Assembly: GCA_017993025.1 (NCBI GenBank)
Contig: JAGONL010000001.1
Coordinates: 1 to 44,751, forward strand
DNA from: Candidatus Saccharimonadota bacterium
Lineage (GTDB): Bacteria > Patescibacteriota > Saccharimonadia > Saccharimonadales > SZUA-47
DNA: 44,751 nt
Direction of reading: 5' to 3'
Shown here: positions 7,653-14,370 of the stretch, piece after piece
Layout: every line of letters begins with the position of its first letter
Numbering within the stretch: the stretch's first letter is position 1
Notes under the pieces: generated by a model
Seen by the model: the letters and a program-made list of their open reading frames with translations, nothing else
The model's database searches: none
What the model was told of the DNA's origin: nothing
Made by a program: the position numbers and the translations under genes

Positions 7653-8218
7653 GATAATTCTCCTTGTGATGTTAGTTCTACAAATGGTTCAATTTTATTC
7701 TTTAGCTTAGCTAGTGACCTATGAAGCAGCACTCCAATATTTACTTCTTTTATGCCTGTGCTGGCAGCTATTTCTTTGTAGCTCATTCGTTCAAAATAGT
7801 ACAAATCTACAATATGCTGCTCTTTAAGCGGTAACTCAAGCATTGCGTCATGCAGTTGTTTATATAATTCTAGCGTGTCCAACAGTTCTCCGTCGCTAGG
7901 ATTATCACTTTCGCCTACAAGTTCCTCGTCTAGTAAAATTGAAGACGAGTATTTTTCAGGTTTTCTATAATAATCAACCACTTCGTTATTTGCTATCCTA
8001 AACAGCCAGCCAGCAAAACTGTTATTGTGGGCCTTTTTAAACTTTCTAATGTTATTTGCAACTTTAAGAAATGTATTTGCTGTTATGTCGTATGCAATTT
8101 GCTTATCAAAAGACCTACGGTATGAGTACGCTAGCACTCTATCAAAATAGAGGTCATAGAGCGCCCCCAATGCATGTTGATCGCCTGCAATGGCTTTATC
8201 AACGTATTCTTCTTCCAT
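7649..8218 (-). CDS. ECF-type RNA polymerase sigma factor
   Basis: 189 aa with sigma-70 region 2 (LGALYDLYFDRVLAYSYRR, then DITANTFLKVANNIRKF and FAGWLFRIANNEVVDYYRK) and region 4 (LPLKEQHIVDLYYFERMSYK with a following helix-turn-helix EIAASTGIKEVNIGVLLHRS). The two regions are joined by an acidic linker; regions 1 and 3 are absent. It should direct RNA polymerase to a small regulon, probably in response to an envelope signal sensed by the coupled membrane protein downstream. It is the first gene of a two-gene operon. The ATG at 8218 follows an AGAGAA tract, and a small AAAACG/CGTTTT hairpin is present at 8250-8267 in the leader. Confidence 0.9.
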   Translation of the reverse strand: MEEEYVDKAIAGDQHALGALYDLYFDRVLAYSYRRSFDKQIAYDITANTFLKVANNIRKFKKAHNNSFAGWLFRIANNEVVDYYRKPEKYSSSILLDEELVGESDNPSDGELLDTLELYKQLHDAMLELPLKEQHIVDLYYFERMSYKEIAASTGIKEVNIGVLLHRSLAKLKNKIEPFVELTSQGELS

Positions 8219-8367
8219 ATATTCTCTTTATTCTATATTAATTTGATAAAAACGCGCATCCGTTTTATATAATTATTGATGCTTCTGACTGTTATAACGC
8301 ACTAGCACTTAAAATATTACAAAGATTTAATAATTATTTTTTAGTATGGGGAGGATGACTGGTCATT

Positions 8368-8470
8368 CTAACGTTAGGATTCGCCCACTTTCTTAGGACG
8401 GTAGGATGCTTTACCTAAATAATCTAATAGCCCGAATGAACAGGGTATTTAGACTATTTAGCGAACCTAC
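8368..8470 (-). repeat. tRNA-Gln 3'-end repeat, copy 1
   Basis: Contains the 14-bp core TAGGACGGTAGGAT (8394-8407) that is identical to the end of the tRNA-Gln gene at 13019-13093. The T-stem GTAGG (8401-8405) can still pair with CCTAC (8466-8470), but the T-loop is expanded by a hairpin whose 13-bp stem (8415-8427 with 8449-8461) has one G-U pair. A second, partial T-arm-like stretch, GTTAGGATTCGCCCAC, lies at 8373-8388. The 3' end of the 8454-9206 gene is inside this element. Most of the rest of 8219-8453 is AT-rich spacer in which I see no gene. Confidence 0.7.
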
Positions 8471-9206
8471 GTGAAATTGAATTAAAAAATTTCGCCAATC
8501 TGCTAGTAGCATTTGGTTCTGGACAGTCTAAATAAAAAGAAGAGTCAGGACGACCTAAATACCTGCTAATAAAATCAAAGTTTGCTCGCAACTGTCTAGT
8601 GAATTCTTCAGAGCCAATAGCATATCGTCTAAGTTCTTTAGCTGCAATAATCCCTAATGCCACATCAATTCCTTTCCTTGGGGCAGACTCAGAAACATTG
8701 AACATTCTCTCATAAAGTTCTTGCGTAAACTGTGTTCCTGCTGAGCCACTTCCGCCTTGAGCATAAAAGTCTATCAAATTTCCAGCACTACGTTCCCATG
8801 AAACCTTAGAGAATGTACTGGGCATCTCTGGTATATCTTCGATAGGTCGAACTACTAAATCTACAGTGTTTGCTGTTTTGAAAAGTACTTTAAATATATC
8901 CACGTTAACTGGTGTCGCTAACTGGTCGCCAGGATTTTCTGCTAATTCTTCACGTAGCGCTTCGCAGTCTATCGTCATCTTAGGGTGTGCAGTATCTACT
9001 GTTAACTTCAGCCGACTACCGCCGTACGACTCATCGCACAATACTGCAAATCTACCGGCAAACTCCACGAATGTATCTGGAGTAATTCCGCCATTTTGAA
9101 GCAGACTAGCATGAAAATAATGCTCTCCAGCAAAAAGGTCTGTAATTTCGGCAGGTGCACGATCGGAACCGATATGAAGCTCGATGTCAAAGGCTTGATT
9201 ACTCAT
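8454..9206 (-). CDS. Hypothetical protein, island cargo
   Basis: 250 aa, soluble, acidic, with no signal peptide or membrane helix. It starts MSNQAFDIELHIGSDRAPAE and has a beta-rich first half and a helical second half (a TQELYERMF helix, then AAKELRRYAIGSEEF). I recognise no family. The last codons, for RRFAK and stop, are written by the T-arm-like sequence of the adjoining tRNA-Gln repeat, so the gene end is fused to that element. It has a strong promoter at 9215-9244 with the -10 only 8 nt from the ATG and no Shine-Dalgarno sequence, so the mRNA should be leaderless. It lies alone between repeat copies 1 and 2. Confidence 0.7.
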   Translation of the reverse strand: MSNQAFDIELHIGSDRAPAEITDLFAGEHYFHASLLQNGGITPDTFVEFAGRFAVLCDESYGGSRLKLTVDTAHPKMTIDCEALREELAENPGDQLATPVNVDIFKVLFKTANTVDLVVRPIEDIPEMPSTFSKVSWERSAGNLIDFYAQGGSGSAGTQFTQELYERMFNVSESAPRKGIDVALGIIAAKELRRYAIGSEEFTRQLRANFDFISRYLGRPDSSFYLDCPEPNATSRLAKFFNSISRRFAK

Positions 9207-9214
9207 GTTTTTAT

Positions 9215-9244
9215 ATTATACCACATTTATGCAAGTATACGCAA
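9215..9244 (-). promoter_or_regulatory. Promoter of the 8454-9206 gene
   Basis: TTGCGT (9239-9244), an 18-bp spacer and a perfect TATAAT (9215-9220). The ATG follows 8 nt after the -10, which puts the expected transcription start at or within a base or two of the start codon. Confidence 0.7.
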
Positions 9245-9257
9245 TAGTTGACTGAGT

Positions 9258-9430
9258 ATGTAGGATGAATTACCATCTTTAGTCCATGCGCCCGCTAACA
9301 CTGAGTGCGTGACTGATATGCGAACCTTTTTTGTAAACAAAAAAACGGTTCGAAGGCTACAATTCTAGCCACGGAAAAACCACCTTTTCAGGTGGTCTTG
9401 TCGTGGCTAGGACGGTAGGATGATATGCTT
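9258..9430 (-). repeat. tRNA-Gln 3'-end repeat, copy 2, with terminator
   Basis: The core TAGGACGGTAGGAT is at 9408-9421. On the minus strand it is followed by a terminator (stem 9379-9384 with 9391-9396, T5) that lies inside a second, perfect 9-bp stem, CTAGCCACG (9365-9373) with CGTGGCTAG (9402-9410). That outer stem uses the tRNA-like GCCA end. Further on are a CGAACC/GGTTCG hairpin (about 9320-9350) and a partial copy, with GTAGGAT at 9264-9270, joined to a GCGCATGGA motif that recurs in copy 3. The terminator would also serve the kinase gene at 9487. No coding gene is seen in 9207-9486. Confidence 0.7.
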
Positions 9431-9486
9431 GAATCACCATTAATTTATGTTTAGATTATATTTAAGAAATTAACTTTTATTTTTAG

Positions 9487-10161
9487 TTATTTAAAATCAT
9501 TTCTTTGTTTAAATATTTCAAGCATTTTTTCTGGCGAGAGTACAGACGTGTCGAACTCAATACACGCTATATCGGTATGTTCTCTTATAGTTGCTATTGC
9601 TTGATGCCATGCATCTTGATATATTCCGAGAAACAATGGAGAATTAAACCCCCAAAATCTTTCAAGGTCCTGCCCATCTCGTTGTCTTTCTATTATTCTA
9701 GCAATAATAGTGTTAAAAGGTGCGTAGGTGAAGGCTATGGCGCCTGGAAGATCACTCGAAACATTAACCCAGTTAACAACGGTTTTAGTATGATGATCCC
9801 GCATATCACAGCCAATAACTTGCCTCATTACGGAATGCGAAAGACCTGTTACTAAGCTATTTCCAGTACACGCAACCTTTTCACCATTTTTGATTCTTTT
9901 AGACACGTCTCTGGCATACAAACTGTTCAGCCTCGTATATATTGCTTCGCGCTGATTAACTATTTCCTCCGTTACTGGAGTATCGATGGTGGCTTGTTTG
10001 AATTTTTTCGCTTCTTCATCAGAAGTAGGCTCGAGAACAGTGAAACCCATACCATCAGCTAAATTACTCAGAAATGTAGATTTTCCTGATCCATCAATTC
10101 CGACGACCAAAAGTGCATCTTGCACTTGTCCTACTAAAGACTCTGAGTTAACATCTATCAT
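9487..10161 (-). CDS. P-loop kinase, thymidylate kinase-like
   Basis: 224 aa with a clear Walker A, GIDGSGKST (residues 20-28), in the form typical of thymidylate kinase and related nucleotide kinases. An Arg-rich lid-like stretch (IIERQRDGQDLERFWGF) comes late in the protein. The usual TMP-kinase DR(Y/F) motif is not evident, so the phosphate acceptor is unknown. It is transcribed divergently from the radical SAM gene across a 60-bp gap, and the two probably act together. The promoter is TTGTAT, 18 bp, TAAAAT (10168-10197) with 6 nt to the ATG and no Shine-Dalgarno, predicting a leaderless mRNA. Its 3' end runs into the terminator in repeat copy 2. Confidence 0.75.
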   Translation of the reverse strand: MIDVNSESLVGQVQDALLVVGIDGSGKSTFLSNLADGMGFTVLEPTSDEEAKKFKQATIDTPVTEEIVNQREAIYTRLNSLYARDVSKRIKNGEKVACTGNSLVTGLSHSVMRQVIGCDMRDHHTKTVVNWVNVSSDLPGAIAFTYAPFNTIIARIIERQRDGQDLERFWGFNSPLFLGIYQDAWHQAIATIREHTDIACIEFDTSVLSPEKMLEIFKQRNDFK

Positions 10162-10167
10162 TATTTG

Positions 10168-10197
10168 ATTTTATCAGATTTTTATGTTAATATACAA
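10168..10197 (-). promoter_or_regulatory. Promoter of the P-loop kinase gene
   Basis: TTGTAT (10192-10197) and TAAAAT (10168-10173) with an 18-bp spacer, read on the minus strand. The -10 ends 6 nt before the ATG. It occupies the divergent gap shared with the radical SAM gene. Confidence 0.6.
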
Positions 10198-10221
10198 GTT
10201 AAATTTTTATAGGACTTATTT

Positions 10222-11421
10222 ATGAACGATTTTGAACAACACCAGGGAGCGCCTCCTACACAATTTGATGGTTTTATCCCTTTAAGCTGGGCGATTGTAA
10301 ATCCAGTTTCGGATATTCCTCGAGAAACTAGAGAAATTATATTGTTGGAACGACAAGCTCCAGTAGAGGTAAGTAAGGATCTTGCTTTAAGAGCTAAGGT
10401 TCTAGATGCATGCGGGCTAACCTGTAACTTTTGCCACAATGAAGGAACTCCTGTGGCAATAGACAACCCATCAGGCCTTATTCAACTGGGCGATAAACCC
10501 GGAAAATCAGGAAGAGTTTCTGTATTTAGTGATAAAAATGGTGTTGATTTTCTTCCTGGTAAAATGAATCCTAATGATCCTGAATATACCAGATGTTTAG
10601 TAGCCCTTAAAACAGTGCTTGGTTTAAATGAACTACATCTTACAGGAGGTGAACCGACTCTGCACCCACAACTACCTGACATCGTGCGAGTTGCGCGAGA
10701 AAACGGCTATTCAGTTAGCATGACTTCAAACGGTGAAAAAGGAGCTTTAAGAATAGCAGAAAGCTCACTACAAGGACTTAGTAAGATTAATTTCAGTGTT
10801 TTTGGAACAACTCCAGAAGAGCTTGCGGAAGTACAAAATGTACGTTATCAAGATGTTGATCTTGCACGTAAAAAGATTGAAAGTCTTCATGAGTCTATAG
10901 AGGTTGCTGCGAACTCTGGAATTAAAGTTTCAGCTAACATCGTAATGGGTAATGCTGGGCATACAGACCGTGTCCTTAAAATTATTGAGGATTTTGACCC
11001 ACGACTTGAGTTAAGAATCCTGCCCGATCTAGGAGATGTAAGTGTGTCTGCGTTAGCGATCTATGGGTTGTTGGCCGAACTTGGCGCAAAACCACTTGTT
11101 GCAGCGATAGAAGCTGGAAGCTCAAACTCAAGAGTAAGATATGTATTACCCAACGGCAGATTGGTGACATTTAAGCAAATACGACCCACTAGGCTTGAAA
11201 CGTGTAACGGCTGTATATATAATAACGACACAGACTGCTTTGAGGGTTTTTACGGAACTCGTTTATATGTAGACAATAAAGGAACTTACAAAGTTGGAGT
11301 GTGCTTGCAACGCATGGATTTGGTACAGAATGTGGATGACTTTATTGATTCTGGAATGAGTAAAGAGATATTGACACTAAGAGACCAAGAATATAACAAA
11401 ATGCAAAATTTATACAGATAG
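10222..11421 (+). CDS. MoaA-like radical SAM enzyme
   Basis: 399 aa. C64-x3-C68-x2-C71 (in ACGLTCNFCHNEG) binds the radical-SAM 4Fe-4S cluster, GGEP (142-145) contacts SAM, and MTSNG is a further core motif. A C-terminal Cys set (C328, C331, then Cys in DTDCFEGF and KVGVCLQ) suggests a second cluster, as in MoaA and SPASM-type enzymes. The CHNEG signature recalls archaeal-type MoaA, but no other molybdopterin gene is present, so GTP cyclisation is unlikely to be the whole story. About 60 extra N-terminal residues precede the core. AGGACT lies about 8 nt before the ATG. The CYTH gene follows after 7 bp, so these two form an operon opposite the kinase. Confidence 0.85.
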   Translation: MNDFEQHQGAPPTQFDGFIPLSWAIVNPVSDIPRETREIILLERQAPVEVSKDLALRAKVLDACGLTCNFCHNEGTPVAIDNPSGLIQLGDKPGKSGRVSVFSDKNGVDFLPGKMNPNDPEYTRCLVALKTVLGLNELHLTGGEPTLHPQLPDIVRVARENGYSVSMTSNGEKGALRIAESSLQGLSKINFSVFGTTPEELAEVQNVRYQDVDLARKKIESLHESIEVAANSGIKVSANIVMGNAGHTDRVLKIIEDFDPRLELRILPDLGDVSVSALAIYGLLAELGAKPLVAAIEAGSSNSRVRYVLPNGRLVTFKQIRPTRLETCNGCIYNNDTDCFEGFYGTRLYVDNKGTYKVGVCLQRMDLVQNVDDFIDSGMSKEILTLRDQEYNKMQNLYR

Positions 11422-11428
11422 GTACGTC

Positions 11429-11968
11429 ATGGACTCTATAGAGTATGAACTGAGGATACTAGACATCAATATTGCAGACATTGAGAGAAAGCTACTTTTG
11501 CTCGGGGCAAAAAAGAATGATGACTACTTCTTTAAGAGATACGTTTTCGAAACTATACCACCGAAAAAGGGGCGCTGGATAAGACTGCGCACAGATGGCG
11601 ATGACACAACTCTTACCGTGAAGCAAATTAGTTCAAATAAAGTAGACGGTACTTATGAGAAAGAAATAAAGATAAGCAACTTCGATGTATGTTTAGATAT
11701 GCTCAAAATGATGGGATTTAAGCCTAAAAGTTATCAAGAAAGTAAAAGAAGTGAGTATCTATATAAAGGAGTTCAAATATCTATCGATGTATGGCCAAAT
11801 ATACCACCATTCTTAGAGCTAGAAGCTGTAAACGAGAACACTATTCTCGCATGTTTGGAAAAACTCGGCTACACAAAGAAAGACACGACAGCTTTAAACC
11901 CAGAGAAAATATATTTAGAATACGGAATAGACATAAAAAAAATAAAGAAACTTACTTTTCCTGTATAG
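11429..11968 (+). CDS. CYTH-domain protein (class IV adenylate cyclase/triphosphatase-like)
   Basis: 179 aa spanning one CYTH domain. The N-terminal E-Y-E-L-R variant of the ExExK signature is followed by a paired-strand tunnel with W-I-R-L-R-T-D, TLTVKQ, YEKEIKI and, near the end, FLELEAV. These charged strands line the triphosphate tunnel of class IV adenylate cyclases (CyaB) and of inorganic or thiamine triphosphatases. Family members hydrolyse or cyclise a triphosphorylated substrate with Mg or Mn; which reaction applies here cannot be told from sequence. It starts 7 bp after the radical SAM stop, and the shared substrate is probably a nucleotide made or modified by that enzyme. Confidence 0.8.
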   Translation: MDSIEYELRILDINIADIERKLLLLGAKKNDDYFFKRYVFETIPPKKGRWIRLRTDGDDTTLTVKQISSNKVDGTYEKEIKISNFDVCLDMLKMMGFKPKSYQESKRSEYLYKGVQISIDVWPNIPPFLELEAVNENTILACLEKLGYTKKDTTALNPEKIYLEYGIDIKKIKKLTFPV

Positions 11969-11986
11969 AAAAGTCGAGTCATACTA

Positions 11987-12015
11987 TTTACATTCACACA
12001 ATAATATGCTTTAAT
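11987..12015 (+). promoter_or_regulatory. Promoter of the GreA-C-like gene
   Basis: TTTACA (11987-11992), 17 bp, TTTAAT (12010-12015), then 6 nt to the ATG at 12022. No Shine-Dalgarno is present. Confidence 0.55.
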
Positions 12016-12021
12016 TAATTT

Positions 12022-12570
12022 ATGAGTTTTGAACAACATATAACCTCTGCAAGTCAAATTACAGAAGGTACATTCTACTGCCTTCCACATGAAGAGGTAC
12101 TTATGCACGAACAAATTGGTCACGTAAAGAACAAACGGGGTGTTCTTGCGGGAGACATTACTGAAGCGATGGAGCAGTCATCTGAGACATGGCACGACAA
12201 TGCACCAGCAGATGCTCTATTTGGCGAAATGAGAGTTCTAGATTTACACGGGACTAAGCTTGCGGTAGCAAAACGAAATCTAGTCATAGTAAGATACCCA
12301 GAGCCTGACTTTAATCAAATAACAATAGGTTCAAGGGTTGGATGCATAATGCTTGGCGAAGAATTCGAGATGGACATAACAGGCAATTTACCCATTGCGT
12401 TAAAATCAGATGGAGATGTTGAAAAAAGCAGTATTGATGCACCCATCACACAGGCACTTCTAGGAGCTCTTGTTAATTCAGTGGTTGAATTCACTGTTGA
12501 TGGTAGAGATATAGAAGTTATAGTAAGTACTTTAAATCAAACTGCTCAGCACGACTTCTACTTAGGTTAA
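12022..12570 (+). CDS. Protein with GreA/GreB C-terminal-like domain
   Basis: 182 aa. The second half (ITIGSRVGCIMLGEEFEMDI ... SSIDAPITQALLGALVNSVVEF) follows the pattern of the FKBP-like C-terminal domain of GreA/GreB: a GS-x-V strand, then a Ser/Pro-type turn, Q/P-x-x-x-ALLG, and a final V-E-F strand. The N-terminal half is not the coiled coil of true Gre factors and I do not recognise it, so this is not a standard transcript-cleavage factor. It may bind RNA polymerase as other Gre-C proteins do. It has its own leaderless-type promoter at 11987-12015. Its 3' end faces the tRNA-Gln repeat cluster. Confidence 0.5.
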   Translation: MSFEQHITSASQITEGTFYCLPHEEVLMHEQIGHVKNKRGVLAGDITEAMEQSSETWHDNAPADALFGEMRVLDLHGTKLAVAKRNLVIVRYPEPDFNQITIGSRVGCIMLGEEFEMDITGNLPIALKSDGDVEKSSIDAPITQALLGALVNSVVEFTVDGRDIEVIVSTLNQTAQHDFYLG

Positions 12571-12599
12571 ATAACTCACGTCCACAGTACCTACAAGAA

Positions 12600-12700
12600 T
12601 AGGTACGATAGAAATCGGTCATGTTCTTAGGACGGTAGAATGATTTACCATATCAATCCATGCGCCCGTAAAATAGGACGGTAGGATTCGCCCACGTTCC
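12600..12700 (-). repeat. tRNA-Gln 3'-end repeats, copies 3 and 4
   Basis: Copy 3 core at 12628-12641 differs by one base (TAGGACGGTAGAAT). Copy 4 at 12674-12687 is exact and extends to TTCG of the T-loop. Between them lies the GCGCATGGA-TGGTAA motif also seen near 9280. The repeats are about 46 bp apart with no gene between them. Confidence 0.65.
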
Positions 12701-12841
12701 GCGGGCCCAGAACTTTCAAGCTTTGAACAAGTTCAAAATCTGAAAGATTCTCTTGCAAACTGCCACTGGCAGTTTTCACCTACGAATGCTCACTCGTAGG
12801 TGATTCCTTCCGTCCCTAGAACCAATTTAAAAACCCACCTT
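12700..12841 (-). other. Hairpin cluster inside the tRNA-Gln repeat region
   Basis: This gene-free stretch holds a run of strong dyads. CTTTCA/TGAAAG encloses TTTGAAC/GTTCAAA (about 12716-12750), AAACTGCCA pairs with TGGCAGTTT around one base (about 12760-12780), and CACCTACGA pairs with TCGTAGGTG (about 12778-12805). The last resembles the tRNA T-stem entry (GCATTCGTAGGT). The cluster could be structured RNA, decayed tRNA copies or recombination sites. Confidence 0.5.
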
Positions 12842-12984
12842 TCGGTGGGTCATTAAATTGGCTAGGACGGTAGGATGCTTTACCTAAATAATCTAAGCGC
12901 CGAATATAATTCGGGCTTGAGACTATTTAGCGAACCTACTCGCTACGCGAGTTGCTAGGTTCGAAGACTGCTGTAGTAGCCAAA
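12842..12984 (-). repeat. tRNA-Gln 3'-end repeat, copy 5, with terminator
   Basis: Core at 12863-12876. The T-stem GTAGG (12870-12874) and CCTAC (12935-12939) are kept. The loop carries the same CTAAATAATCT/AGACTATTTAG hairpin as copy 1 (12884-12894 with 12920-12930) but a different tip (CCGAAT/ATTCGG). Downstream on the minus strand is a terminator (12833-12839 with 12844-12850) inside a 9-bp outer stem (12822-12830 with 12853-12861). Upstream is a hairpin with CGAACCT/AGGTTCG around ACTCGC/GCGAGT, as in copy 2 but with different sequence. Confidence 0.7.
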
Positions 12985-13023
12985 TGAAAAACCCGTCTCG
13001 AAAGACGGGCTCTACATTTGGCT
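12978..13023 (-). terminator. Terminator of tRNA-Gln with nested outer stem
   Basis: CCCGTCT (12992-12998) pairs with AGACGGG (13003-13009), followed on the minus strand by T5. A second 9-bp stem, AGCCAAATG (12978-12986) with CATTTGGCT (13015-13023), encloses it. This outer stem includes the encoded CCA end of the tRNA, so it would compete with the acceptor stem. Confidence 0.8.
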
Positions 13024-13093
13024 AGGACGGTAGGATTCGAACCTACGAATGCCAGTACCAAAAACTGGTGCCTTACCACTTGGCGACGTCCTA
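13019..13093 (-). tRNA. tRNA-Gln (anticodon UUG), CCA encoded
   Basis: Read on the minus strand: acceptor TAGGACG pairs with CGTCCTA, the D-arm is GCCAAGTGGTAAGGC, the anticodon stem CCAGT/ACTGG closes the loop TTTTGGT (anticodon TTG), and the T-arm is GTAGG-TTCGAAT-CCTAC. The discriminator G is followed by an encoded CCA. The D-arm and anticodon loop are those of bacterial tRNA-Gln. A likely -10 (TATAAT) lies about 60 bp upstream, and two hairpins (about 13101-13125 and 13126-13150) sit in the leader. This is the intact parent of five partial copies at 8.4-12.9 kb. Confidence 0.93.
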
Positions 13094-13184
13094 ACGTCGT
13101 AAGTGTGATAGTGATTTAATCACACTGCCAGCAAAACAAGTTTCCTGGCACTGTCGATTATATCACTAAGCCTTCTCCTCTAAA

Positions 13185-13206
13185 ATTCAAGAATCCTCTC
13201 TTGAAT
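13185..13206 (+). terminator. Hairpin with flanking T/A runs
   Basis: ATTCAAGA (13185-13192) pairs with TCTTGAAT (13199-13206), followed by T on the plus strand. It may act in either direction and separates the tRNA leader from the gene at 13320. Confidence 0.45.
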
Positions 13207-13319
13207 TTTTAAAAGCTACAAGCTAGAAAACATCTTAAAACTAGACAGATTATACCTAAAAACTCTGAACTTTTCCAGAGTAGAAAAAGACTTTATGATT
13301 AGACTATACTTAAGAAGTA

Positions 13320-14294
13320 TTGAAAATTTTCAACTTCATCACTAAAAAACCAATTAAAGCAGGCGTTTTAAGCGGCATAGTACTATCTGCTTCTTTAATA
13401 ATAGTTTTCACACTAGTTACCCCAAAAGCTGATGCACCTGTCACTACCTATGACATTCCTGAGGAACTTAAAAAACTCCTTGAGTCTCCAGAACCTGTTG
13501 AACTACCGTTTGGTGGGCGTAGTGTCATACCAGATTATAGGTTTGTGGCATTGTACGGTAGCCCAGAATACCCCTCACTTGGTGCACTTGGCGAGCAACC
13601 TCTTGCTGACTCCATTACCCGTGTCAAGAATTTGACTGCTGAATACCAGATATTATCACCAGAAAAAATAATCCCAACATTTGAAATAATCACAACCGTA
13701 GCATCAGCAGAACCAACAGACAACCAAGATTACTCCCGCGAAATAGACCCTGCCAAGCTAAAACCCATTATAGACACGGCAAAAGAGCAGGGAATATACG
13801 TTGTGCTTGATTTGCAACCCGGTAGGACCGACTTCCTATCCCAGGCCAAGATATACGAGTCGCTACTACTAGAACCCCACGTAGGCCTTGCTCTTGACCC
13901 AGAGTGGCGACTTCAAACACCGCAGGCTAGGCACTTAAAGTCAGTAGGTTCAGTATCGGCGGACGAAATAAACCAAACCTCCGCCTGGCTATCAGAAATA
14001 GTTAAAACCCATGATTTACCCCAGAAAATATTCATGGTTCACCAGTTTAAAAACTCCATGATAACCAACCGCGAAACTCTTAAAACCGACTATCCAGAAC
14101 TAGGCTACATCATCCATATGGACGGCCACAGCGCTCTGTCACAAAAAGTTGATACCTGGAACACCATTAGGGTTAATCTACCGGCAAACGTCTATATGGG
14201 CTGGAAGAATTTCTACGACGAGGACCGCCCAACTCCAACACCGGCAGATACCATGGCCCAACAACCAACCCCTCACTTCATTTCATATCAGTAA
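13320..14294 (+). CDS. Exported or membrane-anchored protein, probable TIM barrel
   Basis: 324 aa. A basic start and one hydrophobic segment (about residues 13-33) act as signal or anchor; the rest should be outside the membrane. The body shows a TIM-barrel-like rhythm: FVALYGSP, then ADSITRVKNLT, IPTFEIITTVA, GIYVVLDLQPG, VGLALDPEWRL, KIFMVHQF, then LGYIIHMDGH and the final VYMGWKNFYDEDRP. Acidic residues after strands (DLQPG, DPEWR) would suit a glycoside-hydrolase-type active site, but I cannot place it in a family. The start is a TTG at 13320, with TATACT 9 nt upstream and no ATG nearby. The tail after FYDED is Pro/Thr-rich. Confidence 0.65.
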   Translation: MKIFNFITKKPIKAGVLSGIVLSASLIIVFTLVTPKADAPVTTYDIPEELKKLLESPEPVELPFGGRSVIPDYRFVALYGSPEYPSLGALGEQPLADSITRVKNLTAEYQILSPEKIIPTFEIITTVASAEPTDNQDYSREIDPAKLKPIIDTAKEQGIYVVLDLQPGRTDFLSQAKIYESLLLEPHVGLALDPEWRLQTPQARHLKSVGSVSADEINQTSAWLSEIVKTHDLPQKIFMVHQFKNSMITNRETLKTDYPELGYIIHMDGHSALSQKVDTWNTIRVNLPANVYMGWKNFYDEDRPTPTPADTMAQQPTPHFISYQ

Positions 14295-14370
14295 TTCTAC
14301 AGCAACATATTTTTCTATCGTTGTAAATATTCTACTTGCAAAGTCGACTTAACTTGTTTAGTCTTTATTT

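Noticed and set aside
12600..12984. Additional complete tRNA genes
   Set aside because: The repeats keep only the T-arm and acceptor 3' strand. No D-arm, anticodon arm or 5' acceptor strand could be assembled.
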